Assembly: GCF_029688625.1 (NCBI RefSeq)
Contig: NZ_JARULC010000002.1
Location: 1-64,000, forward strand
Source: Qipengyuania marincola
GTDB lineage: Bacteria > Pseudomonadota > Alphaproteobacteria > Sphingomonadales > Sphingomonadaceae
DNA: 64,000 bases
Direction: 5' to 3'
Position numbers and translations under genes: made by a program. Positions 35,463 through 43,223 of the stretch are shown here, one piece after another (within the stretch, counting starts at the first letter, position 1; every line of letters starts with the position of its first letter). The notes below the pieces were generated by a model that worked only from the letters and a program-made list of their open reading frames with translations, was not told the origin of the DNA and ran no database searches.

Positions 35463-36535
35463 GCGGGCGTGTCCTCCTTTACGGAGCGACAGGCTTCACC
35501 GGCGCTGAAATCGCGGCAATGCTTGCGGGCAAGGTTGATCTCGTCATCGCCGGCAGAAGTGAAGCAAGGGTTAGCGCCTTGGGCGCCGAGCTCCGCACGC
35601 CGTGGCGATCATTCGATCTCAGCGATGAACGCGCTATCGATATCGCGCTCGAGGACATCGATCTCGTCCTCCATGCCGCTGGACCCTTCGGTACGACGGC
35701 GCGTCCGATGATGCACGGCTGCCTGCGAAACAGTGTCGATTACATCGATCTGGGCGGAGAATGGCCGGTATTCGTCGAAGCGATGGGTCTCGATGCCGCG
35801 GCGCGAGAGGCCGGCACCATGATCCTGCCCGGGATCGGCCTTACGGTTGCCGCCTCCGATTGCCTGATGGCGACCGCGATGCAGCGCTGGCCGGAGACGA
35901 CCCGGCTATGCCTTGGAATTTCCCGCGCGCAGATCATTTCGCGCGGCAGCGTGGAGAGTGCGGCTGCAATGATGAGCCCCAACGTCATCGTCCGAAAGGA
36001 CGGGGCTCTCGCAACCATACCCGCAGGAAGCCTGGTGCGCGCATTCGACTTTGGAGAGGGGCTTAGCGAAGCAACCGCGATGAGCTGGGCGGATGTCGTG
36101 ACCGCTGGTTTGATGACCGGGGTTGATGCGATCGAAGTCTATTCGGAAATGCGCTGGGCCGAACGCGCAAGCTATCGACTCTCGGGCATGACAATGGACG
36201 TGTTCGGAGCGGAACCGGCCAAATTGGTGGGCAAGGCGCTGGCACAGGTCTGGCCGGAAGGGCCGAGCATGGAAGACCGCGGTCAGGCAAGTTTCGTAAT
36301 GGAAGTGCATGCCATCGATCCCTGGCGACGAGAGCGTCGGCTTTCGATGCGCACCCGTGACGGCTATAGCTTCAGCGTCCTGACCGCTGTCGATGCGGTG
36401 CACCGCGTGCTCGCTGGCGAAGGCGCTGCCGGGTTCCAGACACCCGCTCTTGCCTTTGGAGCCGACTTCATTTTTGAAGCCGACGCGGCGCGGCTCGAAC
36501 CGGTGCATCGCCCCGACGGAAGCGTGGGCGCATGA
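35459..36535 (+). CDS. Saccharopine dehydrogenase/trans-enoyl reductase-like NAD(P) protein
   Basis: This is a 358-residue protein with an N-terminal Rossmann fold: VLLYGATGFTGAEIAAMLAG, then LVIAGRSEARVSALG and VLHAAGPFGTTARPMMHGC. It matches the saccharopine-dehydrogenase NADP-binding family, which includes mycobacterial trans-acting enoyl reductases of lipid assembly. The substrate is probably an unsaturated lipid or polyketide-like intermediate, not saccharopine. It is coupled by ATGA to the polyprenyl synthase and ends 10 bases before the next ATG. That neighbourhood suggests reduction of an isoprenoid chain or acyl product. Confidence 0.8.
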   Translation: MSGRVLLYGATGFTGAEIAAMLAGKVDLVIAGRSEARVSALGAELRTPWRSFDLSDERAIDIALEDIDLVLHAAGPFGTTARPMMHGCLRNSVDYIDLGGEWPVFVEAMGLDAAAREAGTMILPGIGLTVAASDCLMATAMQRWPETTRLCLGISRAQIISRGSVESAAAMMSPNVIVRKDGALATIPAGSLVRAFDFGEGLSEATAMSWADVVTAGLMTGVDAIEVYSEMRWAERASYRLSGMTMDVFGAEPAKLVGKALAQVWPEGPSMEDRGQASFVMEVHAIDPWRRERRLSMRTRDGYSFSVLTAVDAVHRVLAGEGAAGFQTPALAFGADFIFEADAARLEPVHRPDGSVGA

Positions 36536-36545
36536 GGACGTTGCG

Positions 36546-37715
36546 ATGATCCTGAACCGCCAGGACATTCCTTTCGCGCAGAGTTCCAGCAGCGAACAGG
36601 TGCCGCCGCCCTATCACTTTCCCAATGTGAGCGTGCACACATTCGTGTGGCCGATCGATATCAGCCGGGTGCAAGCCTATTGCGACCAGAATTTCAATCT
36701 CGGCTCTGAGGAGGAGCGTGGCTTCACATATCGGCCGGCCGCCCTGTGGCCGTATGCGACGCTGATGTTCCTCGACTACCCTGTTATGACCAGCTCCAAC
36801 CCCTACCCCTTGTCGCTCGATGATGAGGTGCCTTACACGGACCGGGGGATTATCAAGCAAAGAGAGGTCTTCGTCGCGCTCCCGGTCATCCGGTTTGGCA
36901 CTAATCCCAAGACCCTGGTCACCGAAACGTCGCTGGAATGGGCCTTGCCGTTCATCGTCGTGAACAATCCCGTCTCGAGCGTCTGCGGGCGTGAGATGCT
37001 TGGGCTGGGGAAGCTGCTTTCCGATATCGACATCGGCGAAGGCAAGTATCACGGCAGTTTCGATGGCTCGGTAAAGCTCCCGGGATGGTCATCACTTGAG
37101 TCCAGCACTCCGATGGAAATACTGGAAATTGTTCGTGTTCAGACGAACCCGGCGCTGCCTACCTTTCGCACCACGCGTTCGCCCAAGACATCCTTGTCGA
37201 CGCTTTTCGAAAGCCGGGAAGCGAGCGTTGCGATCGAAGAGTTCGCCAATTTCTCCAACTTCGTATCGGACATGTCCCTTGGCATGATCCCGACCAACAT
37301 GCGTACGATCGGCCTGAAACAATATCGCGACGCAAAGGACCCCGAGCGCGCCGTCTACCAGGCGCTCGTCACGTGCCGATCGCGCTACTCGAATCTCTCG
37401 GACTTCAAGATGTACGATGAGGCCGATATCCATATCCAGTTCAATGATATCGGCACCTTCAACGAGATCCTGCAGGTCTTCCTGGAAGTCGGTGGGGAGC
37501 CTTCAGGCAGTCCGTTCTACCTCCAGCCGGTCGCAGGATGTCGCTTCACCGCCGATATCGACTTCGACCAGATGCGAGTGATCCACTCATTTGCGATTGA
37601 TCGGGACAATGGCCTCCCTCCGATCCCCGCACAAAGTGATCTGACGGCCCCATGGGCACGGCCGCTCAAGGGCTTCTTCGGACCTCTTACGCATCCGAAG
37701 AGGAATGTCGAATGA
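36546..37715 (+). CDS. Acetoacetate-decarboxylase-superfamily protein, Lys retained
   Basis: From ATG 36546 this is a 389-residue protein. The pattern NNPVSSVCGREMLGLGKLLSDI matches the acetoacetate decarboxylase core (GRE-x-x-G-x-x-K), so K156 is at the place of the Schiff-base lysine region. Later sequence includes QYRDAKDPERAVYQALVTCRS and SDFKMYDEADI. It is longer than classical decarboxylase (about 250), so the substrate may be larger. It overlaps the next gene by 4 bases and shares blocks with it, so the two are tandem paralogues. The true reaction (decarboxylation, aldol/dehydratase-type as in some superfamily members) is not known. Confidence 0.7.
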   Translation: MILNRQDIPFAQSSSSEQVPPPYHFPNVSVHTFVWPIDISRVQAYCDQNFNLGSEEERGFTYRPAALWPYATLMFLDYPVMTSSNPYPLSLDDEVPYTDRGIIKQREVFVALPVIRFGTNPKTLVTETSLEWALPFIVVNNPVSSVCGREMLGLGKLLSDIDIGEGKYHGSFDGSVKLPGWSSLESSTPMEILEIVRVQTNPALPTFRTTRSPKTSLSTLFESREASVAIEEFANFSNFVSDMSLGMIPTNMRTIGLKQYRDAKDPERAVYQALVTCRSRYSNLSDFKMYDEADIHIQFNDIGTFNEILQVFLEVGGEPSGSPFYLQPVAGCRFTADIDFDQMRVIHSFAIDRDNGLPPIPAQSDLTAPWARPLKGFFGPLTHPKRNVE

Positions 37716-38752
37716 CCCGCTTTGTCCCTAACTTCTCAACGCAGCAATTGCCGCCGCCTTGGGTTTCCCTGGGGGCACGCAACTGGGTGTTCGCCATCAA
37801 GGTGCCGCAGAAATGCCTGCAGGACTTTCTCGACACGCATTTTAACTGCCCCGCGCCCGATTACGCACCCTATTTCTATGAAGCCTACGACTATCCTTAT
37901 GGGCTCCTGCGCGTCACCAAGCACGACAACTTTTCAAGCGATTACGGCGGAGCCGCCGGGATGCGGACCCTTCGGAAAATCGATGTTGATTGGTCCTATC
38001 CGGTCACGCGCTGGCAGGTGTCGCCCGAAAACATCCGGTTCAATCCCCAAGTCGTGTGGGTTGAGCCAATGTCATTCGACAACAACAGCTATTCGATGTT
38101 CTCCAGCCGCGAGATCTGGGGGACCGAGTCCGAAATGGCGCGAATTGCTGCCGATGAGGAGACGGACCCGCCCCGCATGCATATCGATGTCGCAGTTCAA
38201 GGCGTGAAATACTTCAGGCCGAAGTCGATCAGTCACCTGATAGGTGTCCTGCACATCGAAATGAACCCGGAGGTCGAGTCCGAGCTGGAAAAGGAGCTCT
38301 CGAAACATCCGGGACTTGCGAGCTTTGTCGGGGTACTGTTTTCCAGCGTGCGCCTGAGCGGGCAGGCGGATTTCAACCACAACAGCGAAGTCAACACGCT
38401 CAAGCAGTTCCGCGACGTCTTCAATATGCGGGTCGCGGTCTATCGGGCGATTATCGCCTCGCGCACCGATCACACCGAAGTCGCGGACATGAAGTTCTAT
38501 GACGGAAGCAAGGTCGAGCTCGACTTTATGTGGTCACAGACGATGGCCGAAGCGCTGCACGACTATTTCGGCTTTCCCAAAACCCCGCCGATGCAATCAG
38601 AAGAAGGCCATCCGGGAGGAGCGGACCAGATCGACAGCAAAGAGATCGATTGGAACCTGCCGCGACTTGGGAAGGAGGTTGTGCTTGCAGCATCCTTCAC
38701 CTCGAACATCAGGTACGATATTCTCGATACACTGCACACCTACGGGTCCTAG
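37712..38752 (+). CDS. Acetoacetate-decarboxylase-superfamily paralogue lacking the Lys
   Basis: This 346-residue protein starts at ATG 37712, overlapping the preceding stop (ATGA). It shares with its neighbour the N-terminal W-x-F/P-I block ending in HFN, and a C-terminal QFRDVFNMRVAVYRAIIASR, then VADMKFYDGSKVEL. The core motif reads SSREIWGTESEMARI, so S140 replaces the lysine-position residue. It is probably non-catalytic in the Schiff-base sense, or a structural partner of the first paralogue. Its stop overlaps the convergent TIR gene by 4 bases. Confidence 0.7.
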   Translation: MTRFVPNFSTQQLPPPWVSLGARNWVFAIKVPQKCLQDFLDTHFNCPAPDYAPYFYEAYDYPYGLLRVTKHDNFSSDYGGAAGMRTLRKIDVDWSYPVTRWQVSPENIRFNPQVVWVEPMSFDNNSYSMFSSREIWGTESEMARIAADEETDPPRMHIDVAVQGVKYFRPKSISHLIGVLHIEMNPEVESELEKELSKHPGLASFVGVLFSSVRLSGQADFNHNSEVNTLKQFRDVFNMRVAVYRAIIASRTDHTEVADMKFYDGSKVELDFMWSQTMAEALHDYFGFPKTPPMQSEEGHPGGADQIDSKEIDWNLPRLGKEVVLAASFTSNIRYDILDTLHTYGS

Positions 38753-40800
38753 GCCACTTCGCTGGCCTTTCCTTCGCTGATCCGGCGCCTGACTTCACTC
38801 TTGAAATCGTACGGCACCCATTCTGCGCAGGCCGGCCACACATCCATCGCCATCCAGTAATCGCAGAGCCCCAATCGGTAGCAAAGGTCGATGAAGCGAG
38901 GTGAGCGGTTGAGGCTGCTCCACCGGGCCATGCAGGTGCCGGGATAGATCCCTTCTGCCCGGTGGCCTTCGGGATCCAGGACGTCGTCGAAATTTGCCCG
39001 CTCGGCCAAGGCGAAGGCCTCGTCGACCAGGCCGTATTGCGAAATGCCCTCGATCAGATTGAGTGCTATCGTCCCTGTTCGCTCAACGAAGCGAGAATAG
39101 GACTCCAGCCTCTCCAGCTTCATATCCATGTCGTCTTGCCTGATCGGCTCGGCAAATCGGACGGTGGCGTTGAGCGCGTCACGCGGCCACCCCTCGAACC
39201 GCTCGATGGACGGCAATGCAGCCTCATAGATATCCCATCGCCGAAAGACCGCCGCCTCGTTCAGCAATGACAGCAGAATGCCGATGTTGTCGGGCCATAT
39301 GCGATGCAGTTCCTGGTGCGCGCGAACCGAACCTTCGTAGTCACCGACGTACGCGCGCAATTCCGCGACATGGAGCCGGGCTGAGGGCATCATCGGGTTC
39401 AAGGTGCAGGCCTTCTCCGCCAATCGCAGCGCTTCCTCAAAGCGTCCGACGCTCCAGTAGAGCGCACTCATATCGTTCAGCGCCTCGGCATTGTGCGGAG
39501 CGACGGCAAGCGCTTTCCGGAGAAATTCCTCGCGCTTCGCATACGCACCCCAGGGCTCGAGCCGCGCCATCGCAACGTAAGCACCGGAGCACTTGGGATC
39601 GAGCTCCAATGCTCTTTTCGCGGCATGCATGACATCGGCGCTTGCTCGCGCGAAGTTCCGCTTTTCGACTGCATAGCGCCAAACATCAGCACGGGCACTG
39701 GCAAGCAATTCCCACCCAACGGCAAAATCGGGCGCTCCTTTGACGACGCGCTCAAGGATCGGGACCGCACGGCGAGCGGAATCGTCGAATTGCGGGTCAC
39801 CTTCGGCAAGGATGGCCCGCGCGCGCAGGAATTCTTCGTAAACTGCCGCTTCCAACTCGACGCTCTGCGGGGGAGTCGCCAACTTGACCTGAAGCGCTTC
39901 CGCAACTGCCAGGGCAATCGTTTCCTGAAGGGTGAAGACATCGTCAAGGTCGCCGTCGAAACGGTCGGCCCACAACGCACTCTGCGTCGCGCAGTCGACA
40001 AGCTCAGCCGAAATGCGCACGTGCGAGCCGCTCCGACGGACAGTGCCATCGAGCAAGTGACTGGTGCCGAGCGCCGCGGTCACCTTGGGAATGGACTTGT
40101 CCGTGCCACGGAACTGGAAGCTGGAAGATCGCGCGACCACCCGCAGATTGGCAGAGCTGGCGACTGTGCGCTGTATTTCTTCGGAAACCCCGTCGCAAAA
40201 ATAGGTCAGCTCTTCATCTGACGAGAGATTGTCGAACGGCAGCACGCCGAGCAACGGCGTGCGATCGGCCTCTGCAATCGGCGCCGGGTCTGGCTCGGGG
40301 CTCGCCGTTCGGCTCTCGATCGCCTTTGCAGGCTTTGCGTGCCGAGATGGCTTGTTCACGAATTTCGCGACGTCTTCGACGAAGGCAAGCCAGGCTCTAT
40401 CGTCGGGCTCGCCCTTCCAATGGCCAAGTTCAGCGGTTTGAGTGAGCTCAAACATGATCGGCCTTTCGCATGGCTCGATCATGGCCGGGACCAGCGTGTT
40501 GTTGCGGTCCGCTATGGTTGCTTCGGAACGAACCCAGCGAGAGACCACCGAGCGCTGCGACCACAGGACGACGACGGCCTTGGCATTTCTCAGCGCAGCT
40601 TCGGTAACTTCGTCATACGCCTCGCCTGACCTGAGCGCCTGGTCCCACCAAACTGTGAACCCTTCACGCTCTAGCCCCTCGGCAAAGCGGCGAGCGATTT
40701 CGGCATCCTGCCGATTGTAAGAAAGGAATATCTCGGAAATGCGTTCAATTCCCTGACGTGTTGCCTGTCCATATGGCCAAAGCGACCGATAGCCTGCCAT
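38749..40800 (-). CDS. TIR-domain protein with FlgO-like domain and TPR repeats
   Basis: From ATG 40800 this is a 683-residue protein. Residues 22-145 form a TIR domain: SEIFLSYNRQDAEIARRF, FTVWWDQALRSG, AKAVVVLWSQRSVVSRWVRSE, with E93 a candidate for the NADase glutamate. Residues about 190-320 form a TolB/FlgO-like domain (GVLPFDNLSSDEELTYFCDG, then RSGSHVRISAELVD). TPR repeats fill the rest. The same layout is common in sphingomonad signalling proteins; enzyme activity is not established. TTG 40818, with a distant GGAGG, is an alternative start. A heptamer repeat lies about 110 bases upstream. Confidence 0.8.
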   Translation of the reverse strand: MAGYRSLWPYGQATRQGIERISEIFLSYNRQDAEIARRFAEGLEREGFTVWWDQALRSGEAYDEVTEAALRNAKAVVVLWSQRSVVSRWVRSEATIADRNNTLVPAMIEPCERPIMFELTQTAELGHWKGEPDDRAWLAFVEDVAKFVNKPSRHAKPAKAIESRTASPEPDPAPIAEADRTPLLGVLPFDNLSSDEELTYFCDGVSEEIQRTVASSANLRVVARSSSFQFRGTDKSIPKVTAALGTSHLLDGTVRRSGSHVRISAELVDCATQSALWADRFDGDLDDVFTLQETIALAVAEALQVKLATPPQSVELEAAVYEEFLRARAILAEGDPQFDDSARRAVPILERVVKGAPDFAVGWELLASARADVWRYAVEKRNFARASADVMHAAKRALELDPKCSGAYVAMARLEPWGAYAKREEFLRKALAVAPHNAEALNDMSALYWSVGRFEEALRLAEKACTLNPMMPSARLHVAELRAYVGDYEGSVRAHQELHRIWPDNIGILLSLLNEAAVFRRWDIYEAALPSIERFEGWPRDALNATVRFAEPIRQDDMDMKLERLESYSRFVERTGTIALNLIEGISQYGLVDEAFALAERANFDDVLDPEGHRAEGIYPGTCMARWSSLNRSPRFIDLCYRLGLCDYWMAMDVWPACAEWVPYDFKSEVRRRISEGKASEVA

Positions 40801-41174
40801 TGCAGGATCGATCAACAAGGCAAAGCACCGCCTCCGATCCGTAGTGCCAGTGAGACGGGCTTCAATGAAGCCGCGAGCGGTGGTGCGATCTTAGCCTCGA
40901 ACGTCGAGCGCATAGCGCATAGCGCATAGCGCATAGCGCATAGCGCATAGCGCAGCCGCGCATTGCGATTGTCGTAGCTTCGATTGCAAGCGTGCGTTGC
41001 CTCGACATCTTGGAGCGACGCGTCAGCTCTTCCACCCGCCCGATGGGCTCGCTCGTCCTCGGTTTGCATTGACAAGCTGCGCCCCTATGGTGGCTTGGCC
41101 GACACAGCTTGCGGCGGCGGTCCATATCGGACCGGGCCTCGCATCTCCTCACCAGCACCAACAGCGCAGGATCA
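40801..41174. other. Divergent intergenic stretch between TIR and BCCT genes
   Basis: These 374 bases carry the promoters of both divergent genes and the 6x heptamer repeat. Minus-strand frames through the repeat encode only repeated ALCAMRY and are artefacts. I see no tRNA or other RNA gene. Confidence 0.5.
40910..40951. repeat. Tandem heptamer GCATAGC, six copies
   Basis: Six exact consecutive copies of the 7-base unit GCATAGC span these 42 bases, with GCA of a seventh partial copy following. The unit is not a multiple of three, so a change in copy number would shift spacing or frame. It lies upstream of the TIR gene (start at 40800) and about 220 bases upstream of the BCCT gene. A contingency-locus role is possible but unproven. 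Confidence 0.85.
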
Positions 41175-42860
41175 ATGACCTCAGAGACCAACGCACCGAT
41201 TGATCCTCCCCTCATTGAATTGCCGATCGAGACCGCCGACCGCGGGTTCTACGACGGTTTCAGCAGAGCCGTCACGATCCCGTCGAAAATCATCGTCTCG
41301 CTGCTGATTATGTGGGCGATATTTTTCCCCGTCAGCGCCAACGAAACGCTTTCGGCGGCGAATTCGACAATCATCCGGTCTTTCTCGGGCTGGTACGTCT
41401 ACCTCGTCGCCTTTCTGATGCTGACCTGTTTCGTGGTCGCAATTATTCCGCAATCGGGCCGGCTCCGGATCGGCGGGCAGGACGAGAAGCCGGAATTCGG
41501 GCGCTTCTCTTGGTTCGCCATGCTGTTCGGAGCAGGGATCGGCATCGGCATGCTGACCTATTCGACCGGTGAGCCGCTCGCGCATTTTTCCAACAACCCC
41601 GACATCATTCGCGGGACGATCGAGGCGCGTTCGCCGGAGGCAGTGCGCCCCGCCTATATCTATACCTTCCTTCATTGGGGGTTCGCGGCCTGGGGATCCT
41701 ATGCCCTGGTCGGCTTGGCGATCGGCTATGTCGCTTATCGCCGCGGCCTGCCGCTGACGATCCGGTCCGCGCTCGCCCCGCTGTTCGGCAAGGTGTTGTC
41801 CGGCCTGTCGGGTCACCTCGTCGATATCGTTGCGGTGGTGGCGACCATTCTCGGAGTCTCGGTAACGATGGGCCTCGGTGTCGAACAATTCGTCAACGGG
41901 CTGGCTCGGCTGGGGCTTGGCGACTGGCTTCTCGATGCGGACGGCTCATCGTCCACGCCGGCCGTCATAATCGCCCTTGTCCTGCTGGTTGGTGCCTCGA
42001 CACTCAGCGCGCTTTCGGGAGTAGGCAAGGGGATCAAGTGGCTCTCGAACCTGAACATGGGTCTATCGTTTCTGCTGCTTGCACTGTTTCTTGTGGTCGG
42101 CTCGGGCCTCTATGGCCTTTCGTTGCTGGGCACGGGGCTGGTCGACTATGTGATCACACTCGTCCCGAATTCGCTCACGCTCTATCCGGAAGCGGGTAGC
42201 GAAATGGCGCAAGCGCTCGTCCAGTGGCAGCTCGACTGGTCAGTCTTCTATTGGGCGTGGTGGATCGCCTTTGCCCCCTTCGTCGGCATGTTTATTGCCC
42301 GCATCTCGCGCGGACGGACCGTGCGCGAATATGTGTTCGGCGTCGTGCTGGTACCCTCACTGATGTGTTTCGTGTGGATGGCCGTTGTCGGTGGCACGGC
42401 GATCCATTTGGAACTGAGCGGCGCCGCGGGCGGATCGATTGTCGATGCGGGCATATCCGATCAGCTCTATGCAACGCTGGCGGTGCTCCTGGATCCTGCG
42501 CTGGCCGCAGTCGTCTCCGGCCTCGTGGTCATTCTGCTGATGACCTATCTGATTACGTCGGCAGACAGCGCGATACTGATCGTCAACACCATCAACGGCG
42601 CGGGCGAAACCGAAGGAGAGCGGCGTCACCACATCCTTTTCTGGGGTGCGGCCCTGGCCTTCGTGGTCGGCAGCATGCTGATCCTGGGCGGTATCGATGC
42701 GATCCGGATCACGATGATTATCGGGGCGCTGCCCTTCTCACTCGTCGTCGCCCTGATGGCAGTTTCGATCCTCAAGGCGATCGCCTTCGACCTTTTTCGA
42801 AAGCGGCATGGCGTGCCGACCACTGCCGAAGGTTGCGCCGCTGTCGCCCAAAGCAAGTAA
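41175..42860 (+). CDS. BCCT-family betaine/choline/carnitine-type transporter
   Basis: From ATG 41175 this is a 561-residue, twelve-helix secondary transporter. FGAGIGIGMLTYSTGEPL and WAWWIAFAPFVGMFIARISRGRTVREY are the BCCT signatures. These carriers import glycine betaine, choline, carnitine or related compatible solutes using Na+ or H+. The N-terminus is longer than minimal and the C-terminal tail is short, so osmosensing by a long tail is unlikely. A stem-loop terminator follows the stop. Specific substrate is not predictable here. Confidence 0.9.
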   Translation: MTSETNAPIDPPLIELPIETADRGFYDGFSRAVTIPSKIIVSLLIMWAIFFPVSANETLSAANSTIIRSFSGWYVYLVAFLMLTCFVVAIIPQSGRLRIGGQDEKPEFGRFSWFAMLFGAGIGIGMLTYSTGEPLAHFSNNPDIIRGTIEARSPEAVRPAYIYTFLHWGFAAWGSYALVGLAIGYVAYRRGLPLTIRSALAPLFGKVLSGLSGHLVDIVAVVATILGVSVTMGLGVEQFVNGLARLGLGDWLLDADGSSSTPAVIIALVLLVGASTLSALSGVGKGIKWLSNLNMGLSFLLLALFLVVGSGLYGLSLLGTGLVDYVITLVPNSLTLYPEAGSEMAQALVQWQLDWSVFYWAWWIAFAPFVGMFIARISRGRTVREYVFGVVLVPSLMCFVWMAVVGGTAIHLELSGAAGGSIVDAGISDQLYATLAVLLDPALAAVVSGLVVILLMTYLITSADSAILIVNTINGAGETEGERRHHILFWGAALAFVVGSMLILGGIDAIRITMIIGALPFSLVVALMAVSILKAIAFDLFRKRHGVPTTAEGCAAVAQSK

Positions 42861-42879
42861 CGGATTCCCATCCGTTTTT
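42859..42879 (+). terminator. Intrinsic terminator after the BCCT gene
   Basis: AACGGAT and ATCCGTT pair as a 7-base stem around a 4-base loop, and the T run at 42875-42879 follows. It begins at the last bases of the stop codon and would end the BCCT transcript. Confidence 0.75.
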
Positions 42880-42907
42880 CGCATGGACTTCGCGAGTTAA
42901 AATAAAA

Positions 42908-42925
42908 AATTCACTATAGTGAATT
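42908..42925. promoter_or_regulatory. 18-base perfect palindrome in AT-rich intergenic DNA
   Basis: AATTCACTATAGTGAATT is perfectly self-complementary and sits in an AT-rich stretch between BCCT and the TonB receptor. It may be a dimeric regulator's operator. The regulator is unknown. Confidence 0.5.
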
Positions 42926-42999
42926 ATATTTGCAGATACTTGGGTGTGATATAAATCCGCTAAGAGTAAAATAGTCTATCGATTTTAATTCCGAGTTCG

Positions 43000-43034
43000 G
43001 CACTTGAAGAACACATCTTAAGCTCTTCAAGTGC
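43000..43034. promoter_or_regulatory. Long inverted repeat upstream of the TonB receptor
   Basis: The arms GCACTTGAAGA (43000-43010) and TCTTCAAGTGC (43024-43034) are perfect 11-base complements with a 13-base loop. The pairing extends imperfectly outward (GAGT/ACTC). It lies about 190 bases before the receptor start and may be an mRNA leader hairpin or operator. Confidence 0.55.
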
Positions 43035-43223
43035 GGACTCTTTGCCACAGGACTCCTGCCGATCCCGTTTTTGCCACTCGCCCCGGTGGCCGCCGGGTTT
43101 TTCGGTTGCTATCGCCGTTCGGCTGTCCCGGTTATTTTCGGGAAGCACGAACTGTTCGAGCGATGCTTCATTCTGGAGCACCCGCAACCACGGTTCGCAA
43201 TCGAGAGCAAGGGCATTCCCATC

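Noticed and set aside
40910..40951. CRISPR array
   Set aside because: The repeats are 7 bases, directly adjacent and without spacers. This is a microsatellite.
40862..41215. 117-codon minus-strand frame through the heptamer repeat
   Set aside because: Its sequence is repeat-derived (ALCAMRY) and it overlaps the BCCT start region.
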